Position numbers and translations under genes: made by a program
Assembly (NCBI GenBank): GCA_964542765.1
Contig: CAZIVO010000109.1
Span: forward strand, 1 to 12,063
Source: CAZIVO01 sp964542765
GTDB lineage: Bacteria; Planctomycetota; UBA1135; UBA2386
Length of the DNA stretch: 12,063 bases
Reading direction: 5' to 3'
Part shown: positions 1 through 7,351 of the stretch, one piece after another
Position numbering within the stretch: position 1 is the first letter of the stretch
How the letters are laid out: the number at the start of each line of letters is the position of its first letter
Notes under the pieces: model-generated
The model's input: the letters and a program-made list of their open reading frames with translations, nothing else
Database searches by the model: none
Told to the model about the DNA's origin: nothing

Positions 1-1150
1 GAGAAGGCGAGCCCATGATGTCGTCGAGCAAACCGCTCCACTCCACCAGAACACACCCGAAAGCATCGCCCGGGCGACCTTCGTGACCACGCAAATAAGC
101 GTCATTGAAACCCAGGAGATGGCCGAATTCGTGCGCCAGCTCGCGAGGTCGGACCGGCTGTGAGCCAAGCTGAACGTACTTGCCTATGAAGGCGTGGGTC
201 GTCTCCCCTCCGGTCGTCAGCACCAGAGCACCATCCGGAAACTTCTTGAAGTGCTCACTCTCATCGATCGCTGCTCCCCGGCGAGGCGGGTTGCCGTCAT
301 AGAAACTGGCCGCAGCCACCTTTCTGAGCGTCAATTCCAGGCGGAACCCCATGCGCCGAGCAACCTCGGCCTGCGAAAAAGCTGTCCGCACGGCGGCAGC
401 AAAACGCTTCAAAAACTCCTCATCGCCAATGTCCGTCACCACCGTGACCGGCAAGACCCACAAACCTCCGCGCCGTTCCATCGCCAGGCCCGGCGTCGGC
501 AAGAAGGGTGCGGCTTCCTTGCGAATCTCGTCTCGCAGAGTTGCAACATCCTCCACATCTCCACCTGCCTCGAGCAACGCCTTCATGCGTCGCACCTTTG
601 CAACCAACCGATTCTTTTCCTCGAAAAAATCTGTGTGCCGTTCGACAGCCGGCTGCCAGTAGCGGTGGTAGGCGATCAACTCCTCCAGAAACTGCATGCG
701 TCTCTTGAGAAAGTCGTAATGATCGACCTGGGCCCGCAGATCTGCAGGAGTCCCGGAAACCTTCTTGGCGAGCGCGGTCGCATCGGAAAGATCCGCGGTG
801 AAGGCCATTGTCACCTCCTCGAGCGAGTAACGCGTCTCGGTCAATTCGACGTCCTCGAAGGCCAGATCGTCGAAGATCGGTGGCAAGAGTCCATAGCCAC
901 TCGGTCGCGGCTTCGGCGGCTCCGGCGCGAGCCGCTCCAGCAACTTCGGTGCTCGCCGACGCACCTGCTCGATCAAGGCGGCGTGAGCATGCTTCATGTT
1001 CGATGCAAAGTTACGAACTTGAGTATCGAGCGAATCGAGTACGCCGACATAAGGGCGCACGACATCCTGTTGCAAGACGTCCTGTGCCGATGGCTTCTGA
1101 ACAAAAGTCGTACCCGCAAGAACAACGAGGGTAAGCAAACCGCTGGCCAT
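1..1150 (-). CDS. Secreted metzincin-type zinc metalloprotease (3' end beyond window)
   Basis: An uninterrupted minus-strand frame runs from ATG at 1150 off the left edge, giving 383 visible codons. The N-terminus has a hydrophobic stretch (residues 4-16, GLLTLVVLAGTTF) ending near PSAQ, which looks like a Sec signal peptide. Residues about 45-225 are charged and helical, with possible coiled coil at 145-200. From about residue 229 a strand-helix-strand domain leads to HEFGHLLGFND: H340, E341 and H344 are the zinc-site residues and D350 sits at the third-ligand position. IMGS (M379) follows as a plausible Met-turn. This is the metzincin pattern HExxHxxGxx(H/D), with Asp as in snapalysin-like enzymes. 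The exact family is not recognised and the substrate is unknown. The start overlaps the stop of the upstream membrane-protein gene by one base (TGATG), with AAGGAAG about 10 bases upstream as a ribosome binding site, so it is probably the last visible gene of a four-gene operon. The Asp ligand assignment is inference. Confidence 0.8.
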   Translation of the reverse strand, partial: MASGLLTLVVLAGTTFVQKPSAQDVLQQDVVRPYVGVLDSLDTQVRNFASNMKHAHAALIEQVRRRAPKLLERLAPEPPKPRPSGYGLLPPIFDDLAFEDVELTETRYSLEEVTMAFTADLSDATALAKKVSGTPADLRAQVDHYDFLKRRMQFLEELIAYHRYWQPAVERHTDFFEEKNRLVAKVRRMKALLEAGGDVEDVATLRDEIRKEAAPFLPTPGLAMERRGGLWVLPVTVVTDIGDEEFLKRFAAAVRTAFSQAEVARRMGFRLELTLRKVAAASFYDGNPPRRGAAIDESEHFKKFPDGALVLTTGGETTHAFIGKYVQLGSQPVRPRELAHEFGHLLGFNDAYLRGHEGRPGDAFGCVLVEWSGLLDDIMGSPS

Positions 1151-3144
1151 CACTTGCCCGCTTCCTTCAGCTGCTGCGCACGCTTCGATGCCGAGGCTTC
1201 CAGTTGCGCGTCGCCGACAGCCCTGGCGAGATCGGCGATGTTGGCCTGGATCCAGGAATGTTCGCCCAGAGTCTCGACGAGACCACGGTGATAGGCAATC
1301 CCGGCATGCCATTGCTCGGCCTTCCAGAAGGGGTCGATGAAGGTCTTCCAGTTATCCTCGAACCTTCCTCTGTCCATCGCGATACAGGCCCGTGCCGCCA
1401 TCAGACTCTCTTGCGCATGGCCAAGCCAGGCGTGAACCGCCGCCAAGCCCTCCTGCACATCGAACGGATCCTCGACCTTCTCACGGGCGGCCTCGAAGTC
1501 AGCCAGCGCTGACTCCAGTATCCCCTGATCAACGCCATCCGAAGTGCCCCGATCCAACCGGTATTGCCCTCTCCACAGCAGCGAACGGTTGGACCAGACA
1601 TCGAGTTCAACCGCTCGATCCAGATGCCGCGCCGCTGCCTTCCAATCACCATCCTCGTGATCCATCAGGTAAAGATTCAACCGAGTGAAATGCCAATCCC
1701 TGAACTCCAAGGACTGCTCGAAGCATGCGCGAGCCTGCGCACGAACTACCGGGTCATCACCCTCTCTGCCCTTCAAGCCGATACCCAGGTTGAGCCAGGC
1801 GCGTGCCGATGGCGCCTTCTCGACCACATCCTGCCAGTAGCCTTCCCAGGTGGCGAAGACCTTGTTGCGCTCCCATGTCAGCTGGGCGAATGCACCCAGC
1901 AGCAACACCGATGCACCGCCGATCAGGCAGCGTGTGATCGGCCGTCCCCTGGCCAGCAACGCCGCCCCATTGCGCGCTGGAATCAGCCAGGCCAGGGACA
2001 AAACCGCCAGCGGAATGTAGGGACGGTGCTCGTTGACCATCTCCGCCAGCGGCAAGAACGAAGAATGTGGTGAGATCAAGGCCAATGCCGAGACCACCAG
2101 AAACATGTACCCGGGCCGACTGCTATAGAGCGACACCAGGACCGCCGCCACCAGGGCCCAGGCCGCAAGAGCGTAGAGGACAGGCGCCTCCATAAAACCT
2201 GCGTATTCTGGATAGCCAGTGTCATCGGCGATCAGACCAACGGGCGCGAACCAGTGACCGATGTAGTGCCACCAGGCGGTCAACTGCGTGCCCAGGTATC
2301 CCCATGCCGTGGTATCCGGTTCTTGACGTGCAGCGGCGACGTAATCGCCAACAATCGTCGACCGGAGGAGGAAATAACCAAGGGCGATCAGCACGAAGGG
2401 CAGCAACCGACGCCGGGTTGCCGGGCTGAGCAAAGCTCGCCTTACATCGCCCAGAAAACTCGCTCTCGCACCAACAACCCGCCGCTGCTCGGCAATCTGT
2501 ACCACCTCGTACAGGAAGAACACACCCAGAACAGCAACCGCTTCCACCTTGGTCCACAACGCCACCGTGAACAAGAGCAGAGAACACCAGGGGACACGGT
2601 CATGAACAGCTGTCCCCCGCGGCCTCATGTAGCAAACGATCGCCGGCAAGATCAGGGCGCCGACCAGCAAGGATGACCTCGCCCAAAGGTAATTAACGAC
2701 ACCCGAATGACAGGGGTGCACGGCAAAGATCAGCGCAGCAACCAAAGGCAGGTGCGACGACCTCCAACCACCTTTCTGGGAAAAGAATTGTTCGAGCACC
2801 TTGCTGCTCAGGGAATAGAGCCCCAGGACACAGGTGAAGTGCAAAAGGATCTGAAGCAGGTGCCACGACCATGTCTGGTAGCCACTGATCGCATGATTGA
2901 TCGCAAAACTGGTCTGCAGGACAGGCCGATAATCGTGGTTTTGACGCAGCGTCGTCAGGGTTGTTGGATCGGAGAAGAAGCTCGGCACATTCGCCAGATC
3001 ACGGACCGCAGGATTACCCTCGATGCCATAGACACTGTCGAGATGGTAATCGTGGTCGAAATTATTGGCGAAAACCAGCAGGCACGCCGTCAGCAACACG
3101 ACGAAATGGAGTGGCCATCGAAGTTTTTGATACAGATCTCTCAC
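1150..3144 (-). CDS. TMTC-like polytopic membrane protein with C-terminal TPR repeats (putative GT-C glycosyltransferase)
   Basis: A 664-residue protein starting at GTG 3144. The N-terminal two thirds is a multi-span membrane region, with a first segment at about 11-27 and others near 95-112, 132-170, 185-215, 245-262 and 315-420. Features match the TMTC / bacterial TPR membrane-protein family. These are an acidic first extracytoplasmic loop (D30, D32, D36) followed by GNPAVRD, then HDYRP (70-74) before FAINHAISG, and the loop motif HPCH...VNYLWAR (H143-R156), equivalent to the HPxHxxAVxxxxxR of that family. Residues about 445-660 are soluble and hold degenerate TPRs (for example WLNLGIGL, AARHLDRAVEL, ALADFEAAREK). 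Eukaryotic TMTCs O-mannosylate proteins. A lipid-linked sugar transferase acting on exported proteins is therefore plausible here but not shown. The start overlaps the upstream oxidoreductase stop by four bases (GTGA), and the next gene, a secreted protease, begins on its own stop. This suggests coupled translation. Confidence 0.8.
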   Translation of the reverse strand: MRDLYQKLRWPLHFVVLLTACLLVFANNFDHDYHLDSVYGIEGNPAVRDLANVPSFFSDPTTLTTLRQNHDYRPVLQTSFAINHAISGYQTWSWHLLQILLHFTCVLGLYSLSSKVLEQFFSQKGGWRSSHLPLVAALIFAVHPCHSGVVNYLWARSSLLVGALILPAIVCYMRPRGTAVHDRVPWCSLLLFTVALWTKVEAVAVLGVFFLYEVVQIAEQRRVVGARASFLGDVRRALLSPATRRRLLPFVLIALGYFLLRSTIVGDYVAAARQEPDTTAWGYLGTQLTAWWHYIGHWFAPVGLIADDTGYPEYAGFMEAPVLYALAAWALVAAVLVSLYSSRPGYMFLVVSALALISPHSSFLPLAEMVNEHRPYIPLAVLSLAWLIPARNGAALLARGRPITRCLIGGASVLLLGAFAQLTWERNKVFATWEGYWQDVVEKAPSARAWLNLGIGLKGREGDDPVVRAQARACFEQSLEFRDWHFTRLNLYLMDHEDGDWKAAARHLDRAVELDVWSNRSLLWRGQYRLDRGTSDGVDQGILESALADFEAAREKVEDPFDVQEGLAAVHAWLGHAQESLMAARACIAMDRGRFEDNWKTFIDPFWKAEQWHAGIAYHRGLVETLGEHSWIQANIADLARAVGDAQLEASASKRAQQLKEAGK

Positions 3145-4148
3145 GCGTGCAGAACGATCTTACCGAAGTGCCGACCTTGCGCCATCCACTCGAGTGCCGG
3201 AACCAGATCAGCCATGGGATAGCGAGCATCGATCACCGGTTCGATCCCGTGCTCGCCCATGAATTTCACCATCTCCCCGAAGGAACCACGCGAACCGACG
3301 AAGATTCCCTGAACACGTAACCTCTTCATCAAGACCGGTGCTATGTCGATCTCCGACCGCAATCCGGTCAGGGCTCCGAGCATGGCGATGGTGCCTCCAG
3401 GTCGCGTCGCCCGTAAGGATTGCGTCAAGGTGCCGGCACCACCATTCTCGACCACCAGATCAGCGCCGCGACCTTCGGTGATTTCCAGAACCTGGGCTGC
3501 CCAGTCCTCACACTGACGATAATTCACGCCATGATCGGCGCCGAGCTGGCGAGCACGAGCGATCTTCTCGTCACTACTGCTGGTGACGATCACGCGCGCG
3601 CCGAGCGCCTTGCCGATCTGCACCGCAAAGATCGACACCCCTCCCGTTCCGAGTGAAACCAAGGTCTGACCCGCTCGCAAGCCACCTTCGGTGACCAGAG
3701 CGTTCCATGCCGTGACCGCTGCGATCGGCAAGGTCGCCGCCTGCTCGAAGTCGAGCCGATCACCCATCGCGACCACCGCCGCGGCTGGGAGCAAAACCTC
3801 CTCGGCGGCAACCCCCGGACCCGGCGTCCCCAGAGTCGTGAGCGCATACTCCCCCCGGTAAGGACCATCTTGCCAGCCAGCGATGAAATTCGTCATCACC
3901 CGGTCACCGACAGCAATATCGCACACGCCCTCACCGACAGCCGTCACCACCCCAGCAGCATCGCTCAGGGGAGTGCAAGGAGTCTTCAGGCGCGGGTTGT
4001 ACAGCCCCTTCACGATCATGAGATCGCGGTAGTTCAGGCTCACCGCCTCGATCTTCACCCTCACCTCTCCCGAACCGGGGGCAGGCAGATCGCCAGTCAC
4101 CACCAGCAAATGATCGAGACCCAAAGCTTGCAACTCATAGCGCCACAT
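3141..4148 (-). CDS. Zinc-free MDR-family NAD(P)-dependent oxidoreductase (quinone oxidoreductase/alcohol dehydrogenase-like)
   Basis: A 335-residue medium-chain dehydrogenase/reductase of normal family length. The N-terminal GroES-like domain has SLNYRDLMIVKG (about 37-48), followed by PLSDAAGVV (60-68) where zinc-dependent members carry GHE. The structural-zinc cysteine cluster is also missing, so this is the zinc-independent branch. The Rossmann domain has LGTGGVSIFA (166-175) for cofactor binding and continues through GADHGVNYR, ADLVVENGGAGT and RPGGTIAMLG. The C-terminus ends GRHFGKIVLH, typical of the family, where GK-hyphilic tails close the fold. The reaction is likely reduction or oxidation of a small carbonyl or alcohol with NAD(P)H in the cytoplasm; the substrate cannot be read from sequence. 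Its stop overlaps the GTG start of the TMTC-like gene by four bases. A gap of about 61 bases separates it from the upstream hydrolase gene, so the two are probably cotranscribed. Confidence 0.85.
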   Translation of the reverse strand: MWRYELQALGLDHLLVVTGDLPAPGSGEVRVKIEAVSLNYRDLMIVKGLYNPRLKTPCTPLSDAAGVVTAVGEGVCDIAVGDRVMTNFIAGWQDGPYRGEYALTTLGTPGPGVAAEEVLLPAAAVVAMGDRLDFEQAATLPIAAVTAWNALVTEGGLRAGQTLVSLGTGGVSIFAVQIGKALGARVIVTSSSDEKIARARQLGADHGVNYRQCEDWAAQVLEITEGRGADLVVENGGAGTLTQSLRATRPGGTIAMLGALTGLRSEIDIAPVLMKRLRVQGIFVGSRGSFGEMVKFMGEHGIEPVIDARYPMADLVPALEWMAQGRHFGKIVLHA

Positions 4149-4209
4149 CAGTCACACCCCCATCACGCCAGCAAACCCCGCCAGACATCTTTTGGCCATC
4201 CATCGAACA

Positions 4210-5040
4210 TCAACGAACCACCCTCTCGATGAAGACCCGCAAACGATCGTAGTAAGCATCCCCATGAACCATCGTGAGATTGTTGTGATTAGCATCATCG
4301 AACCAGACGTGTTCCTTGGGCGAGGCTGCCGCTTCGAACAAGCGTTCGCCCATCGCAAACGGAACAACATCATCAGCGCGGCTGTGAATCAGGAGCTTGG
4401 GGGCCTTGATCTTCGCTATCTTCGACAAATTATCGAAATGCGTTCGCATCAGCCAACGCACCGGAAGGAACGGAATCACTCGCGATGACATATCCTTCGC
4501 GCTCGTGAAAGTCGACTCCAACACCAACCCGCCGCAGTCGACCTGCGTGGCCAGTTCACAAGCCGGACCCCCACCCAGAGAAATTCCGAAAATAATGATT
4601 CGCCCCGGTTCAGCACGCGCCGCCAACCAATCCCATGCCGCCTGCGCATCGCGGTACACCCCGGGCTCATCGGGTGACCCCTCACTCTTGCCATAACCCC
4701 GATAATCGATGATCAGCACGTTTGCCGGAAGATCACGCAACCGCAGCAAGAGATGCCGACGGCTCTCTATATTGCCGGCATTACCATGGAACCAGAGCAA
4801 ACTGGCCACAGCATCAGGATGCTCGACATACCAACCATGAATGCGAACGTCATCGGTCGTGGTCAACCAGACATCCTCGCCTGGACTCGCACCGACGCCG
4901 CCCTGCTTCGGGATGAAGATAAATCTTTTTTCGAACAGCAAAACAATCACCACCACTGCCAGAACCACGATCGCCAGCGCTCGTAGCAGTTGCAACATCA
5001 ACCGCCCATTCCCCCGCTTTGTCGAGCTTCTCATTTCCAC
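4210..5040 (-). CDS. Membrane-anchored alpha/beta hydrolase (BEM46/ABHD13-like, serine hydrolase)
   Basis: A 276-residue protein with one N-terminal membrane segment (about 17-36, rich in V, L and I) and then a single alpha/beta-hydrolase domain. Catalytic features in order: HGNAGN (85-90) at the oxyanion loop; IDYRGYGKSEG (111-121); nucleophile elbow GISLGG with S154; the acid in SRADDVVP (D223 or D224); and H252 in DANHNN. This arrangement is typical of the BEM46/YpfH-like family of lipases, esterases and peptidases, many of unknown substrate. The domain probably faces the periplasm or sits at the membrane surface. The start is uncertain: GTG 5040, ATG 5034 and ATG 4998 are all in frame and none has a convincing Shine-Dalgarno. 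ATG 4998 would put the membrane anchor at the very N-terminus. It is the first gene of the leftward block and lies opposite the epimerase gene, with under 85 bases between the two starts. Confidence 0.85.
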   Translation of the reverse strand: MEMRSSTKRGNGRLMLQLLRALAIVVLAVVVIVLLFEKRFIFIPKQGGVGASPGEDVWLTTTDDVRIHGWYVEHPDAVASLLWFHGNAGNIESRRHLLLRLRDLPANVLIIDYRGYGKSEGSPDEPGVYRDAQAAWDWLAARAEPGRIIIFGISLGGGPACELATQVDCGGLVLESTFTSAKDMSSRVIPFLPVRWLMRTHFDNLSKIAKIKAPKLLIHSRADDVVPFAMGERLFEAAASPKEHVWFDDANHNNLTMVHGDAYYDRLRVFIERVVR

Positions 5041-5078
5041 CGTTGTAACAAGAACCGGCTCGTCTTAGATGATGTGCC
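5041..5078. promoter_or_regulatory. Compact divergent promoter region with candidate sigma70-like promoter for the rightward operon
   Basis: These 38 bases separate the furthest possible start of the leftward hydrolase gene from the ATG of the rightward epimerase gene, so promoters for both blocks should lie here or just inside the coding ends. On the plus strand TTGTAA (5043-5048) and TTAGAT (5065-5070) are spaced 16 bases and resemble -35 and -10 elements. Such a promoter would start transcription almost at ATG 5079, giving a nearly leaderless mRNA, consistent with the absence of a Shine-Dalgarno. TTGTAACAA (5043-5051) is a small imperfect dyad that could be an operator half, but it is too short to trust. 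No regulator gene lies in the window. Confidence 0.25.
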
Positions 5079-6359
5079 ATGCCTGATTCCACCCCGGCGA
5101 CATACTCTCTCGGTCTGCGACCGAGCTTCGGTTTCGGCGACCGCATCGGACTGGCCACACCCGGGCACATTGCCGCCATGACCCGGGCCGGCGGCGAAAT
5201 CCTGCCCATCTTTGCCCAGCAATCGATCCGCGAGATGGCACGGACATCGAGAACACCGGCGGCCGTCATGGCCGATGCCCAGAGCAGCGTCGCCAGGGCC
5301 GGTTGGAGTGACGATACCGGCTCGGACGCCGACCATCTCAAGACCCGTGAAGACGTCGAGCGGACCGCTGCGGCCGGCTTCATCATGTTCACCATCGATC
5401 CATCCGACCATGTCGATCCGAAAACCGGCAGCTATGGCGAAGAAGAACTCCGCTCGAAGTTTGAAAGCATCGCGCAACATGCGCCGTGGTTCTCAGGCTA
5501 TGCAGGGAACCGACTGACCCTCGCCACAGGAACCGAGGTGGTACTCGACGAGGAGTCATGCATGCGTGCTGCCGTCAAGTACGGGCGCGCCATCAACGAA
5601 GCTTGCGCCCTCGCCGATCACATCGCCGCCGTCCAAACCGAAGCTCGGCGAGACTTCGAAATCGAACTCAGTGTCGACGAAACCGAAGAGCCAACCACCC
5701 TTGCCGAGCACTACATCATCGCCGATCAGTGCTTGCAACATGGCATGCGCCTGGTCAGCCTGGCGCCGCGTTTCATCGGCGATTTCGAAAAGGGCATCGA
5801 CTACCGTGGTGATCTGACCGCGCTGGAACACTCCCTCGCCGATCACGCTGCTCTGGCCGAACTCCTGGGCCCCTACAAGCTCAGCCTGCATTCGGGATCG
5901 GACAAGCTCTCCATGTATCCACTGCTCGCGCGCGCCACGCAGGGCAAATTCCACGTCAAGACAGCCGGCACCAGCTACCTCGAAGCAGTCCGGGTCATCG
6001 CCCACCACGACCAGGAACTGTTTCGCAAGATCATCTCCCGAGCTCGACAATGCTATGACAAGGATCGAGCCACCTACCACGTTCACGCCACCCTCGACTC
6101 CGCGCCACCACCCGAACAGGTCACGGATTCCCACGAACTGGAAAAACACTACCTCGAGTGCTGGGAAGATGTCGCCGACGGAAAAGGCTTCACCGCGCCA
6201 GGTCGCCAGATTCTGCACTGCACCTTTGGCTCTGTCCTCACCGACCCCGAACTCGGCCCGGCTCTGCGATCGGTCCTGGAGTCGGAGCCGGCGGCCCACG
6301 AAAGCATCCTCGCAGAGCATTTCAGTCGACACCTCCAGGCGTTGCGAGCCGGCATGTAG
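5079..6359 (+). CDS. uxaE: UxaE-family tagaturonate epimerase
   Basis: A 426-residue cytoplasmic protein recognised as the UxaE family (tagaturonate epimerase, first characterised in Thermotoga galacturonate catabolism), which interconverts D-tagaturonate and D-fructuronate. Family-like blocks are the N-terminal PSFGFGDRIGLATPGH (15-30), FTIDPSDHV (104-112), FEIELSVDETEEPTT (193-207), SLAPRFIGDFEKGIDYRGD (227-245), the most diagnostic stretch LSLHSGSDKLSMYPLL (268-283), and FHVKTAGTSYLEA (291-303). The E and D of SVDETE plus H271 and nearby acidic residues are likely metal or substrate ligands; this is inference from conservation. There is no signal peptide. It is the first gene of the rightward block; 60 bases separate it from the next. 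The neighbouring L-galactonate dehydrogenase-like enzyme would make exactly its substrate. The family call is from memory of motifs, not a search. Confidence 0.75.
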   Translation: MPDSTPATYSLGLRPSFGFGDRIGLATPGHIAAMTRAGGEILPIFAQQSIREMARTSRTPAAVMADAQSSVARAGWSDDTGSDADHLKTREDVERTAAAGFIMFTIDPSDHVDPKTGSYGEEELRSKFESIAQHAPWFSGYAGNRLTLATGTEVVLDEESCMRAAVKYGRAINEACALADHIAAVQTEARRDFEIELSVDETEEPTTLAEHYIIADQCLQHGMRLVSLAPRFIGDFEKGIDYRGDLTALEHSLADHAALAELLGPYKLSLHSGSDKLSMYPLLARATQGKFHVKTAGTSYLEAVRVIAHHDQELFRKIISRARQCYDKDRATYHVHATLDSAPPPEQVTDSHELEKHYLECWEDVADGKGFTAPGRQILHCTFGSVLTDPELGPALRSVLESEPAAHESILAEHFSRHLQALRAGM

Positions 6360-6419
6360 CAGGTCTTGTGCCATCGCAACGCGGAACCGATGATCATCTC
6401 TCCGATCGCGACACCAACC

Positions 6420-7349
6420 ATGCAACATCGACCTCTAGGAAACACCGGAATCGAACTCCCCGTCCTCAGCTTCGGGGCGTCATCACTCGGACAGGAGTTC
6501 CGGCAAGTCAAGCTCGACGAAGCCCTTGCCTCGGTGCGCGTCGCCCTCGACCTCGGCATGAACTTCATCGACACCTCGCCTTTTTATGGTCGCGGAATGT
6601 CGGAGATCCTGCTCGGCCAGGTGCTCAGAGATGTCCCACGCGACTCCTACCTCATCGGAACGAAGCTCGGCCGTTACGACCTTGCGCACTTTGATTTCTC
6701 GGCTGCGCGAGTCGCCGAAAGCATCGACGTGAGCCTGCATCGACTGGGAATCGATCATCTCGACATCTGCCTGTGTCACGACATCGAATTCGTCCCCATG
6801 CAGCAAATCGTCGATGAGACCCTGCCGGCGCTCCGCGCCGCCAAGGAGCAGGGCAAGGTTCGCTTCATCGGGATCTCCGGCTATCCGATGAAGGCCTTCC
6901 GCTTCGTCCTGGAGCAAACCGACCTCGACGTGATCCTCTCCTACAATCAGTACAACCTGCAGAACATGCGCTTGCTGGACCTGCTACCCGAATTCGAGGC
7001 CAAGAAGGTCGGGATCATGAACGCCGGCCCCTTCTGCGCACGCCTGCTGACGAATGCTCCCCTACCTCCCTGGCACAAGGAACCCGAAGAGGTCAAGGCA
7101 GCGTGTCGGCGCGCCGCCGAGCACTGCACCGGCAAGGGCGTCGACATCGCCCAGCTCGCCCTGCAGTTTTGCCTCGAGTTCGAGGGCATCGCCACCACCA
7201 TCGCCGGCTCTGCCAACCCCGATAATGTGCGCAAGTGGGCCGACTGGGCAGCAAAACCCATCGACCGGGAACTCATGGCCGAAGTTCTCGCTATTCTCGA
7301 ACCCGTCAAGAACATCGGTCACATCGAAGGCCTACCCGAGAACAACTAA
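6420..7349 (+). CDS. Aldo/keto reductase, L-galactose dehydrogenase-like
   Basis: A 309-residue single-domain TIM-barrel aldo/keto reductase. The catalytic tetrad is visible as D51 and Y56 (FIDTSPFYGRG), K82 (IGTKLGRYD) and H120 (LCHDIEF). It resembles plant L-galactose dehydrogenase throughout: LGNTGIELPVLSFGASSLG at the start, DFSAARVAESIDVSLHRLG, CHDIEFVPMQQIVDETLPAL, VILSYNQYN, LALQF near the C-terminus, and the ending VLAILEPVKNIGHIEG. This subfamily oxidises L-galactose (sometimes L-fucose) at C1 to the aldonolactone with NAD(P)+, so the dehydrogenase direction is expected. ATG 6420 is chosen because RPLGNTG then sits at the family-normal N-terminus; in-frame TTG 6366 and ATG 6390 would add 18 or 10 residues without homology. 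Two bases separate its stop from the next start. L-fucose cannot be excluded as substrate on sequence alone. Confidence 0.85.
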   Translation: MQHRPLGNTGIELPVLSFGASSLGQEFRQVKLDEALASVRVALDLGMNFIDTSPFYGRGMSEILLGQVLRDVPRDSYLIGTKLGRYDLAHFDFSAARVAESIDVSLHRLGIDHLDICLCHDIEFVPMQQIVDETLPALRAAKEQGKVRFIGISGYPMKAFRFVLEQTDLDVILSYNQYNLQNMRLLDLLPEFEAKKVGIMNAGPFCARLLTNAPLPPWHKEPEEVKAACRRAAEHCTGKGVDIAQLALQFCLEFEGIATTIAGSANPDNVRKWADWAAKPIDRELMAEVLAILEPVKNIGHIEGLPENN

Positions 7350-7351
7350 CC

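Noticed and set aside
194..1291. Long plus-strand frame (365 codons) over the left edge
   Set aside because: It is antisense to a minus-strand frame with a signal peptide and a clear HExxHxxGxxD zinc site. Its own translation is low-complexity in R, S and H with no recognisable domain.
6389..6398. Ten-base palindrome GATGATCATC between the epimerase and aldo/keto reductase genes
   Set aside because: It is a single short dyad with no second copy seen and no promoter next to it; chance occurrence is likely.
5556..6428. Long minus-strand frames opposite the epimerase, zinc dehydrogenase (7421-8281) and sulfatase (9143-9982)
   Set aside because: These are antisense shadows from GC-rich codon bias. 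The plus-strand proteins carry full catalytic motifs and the antisense products resemble nothing.
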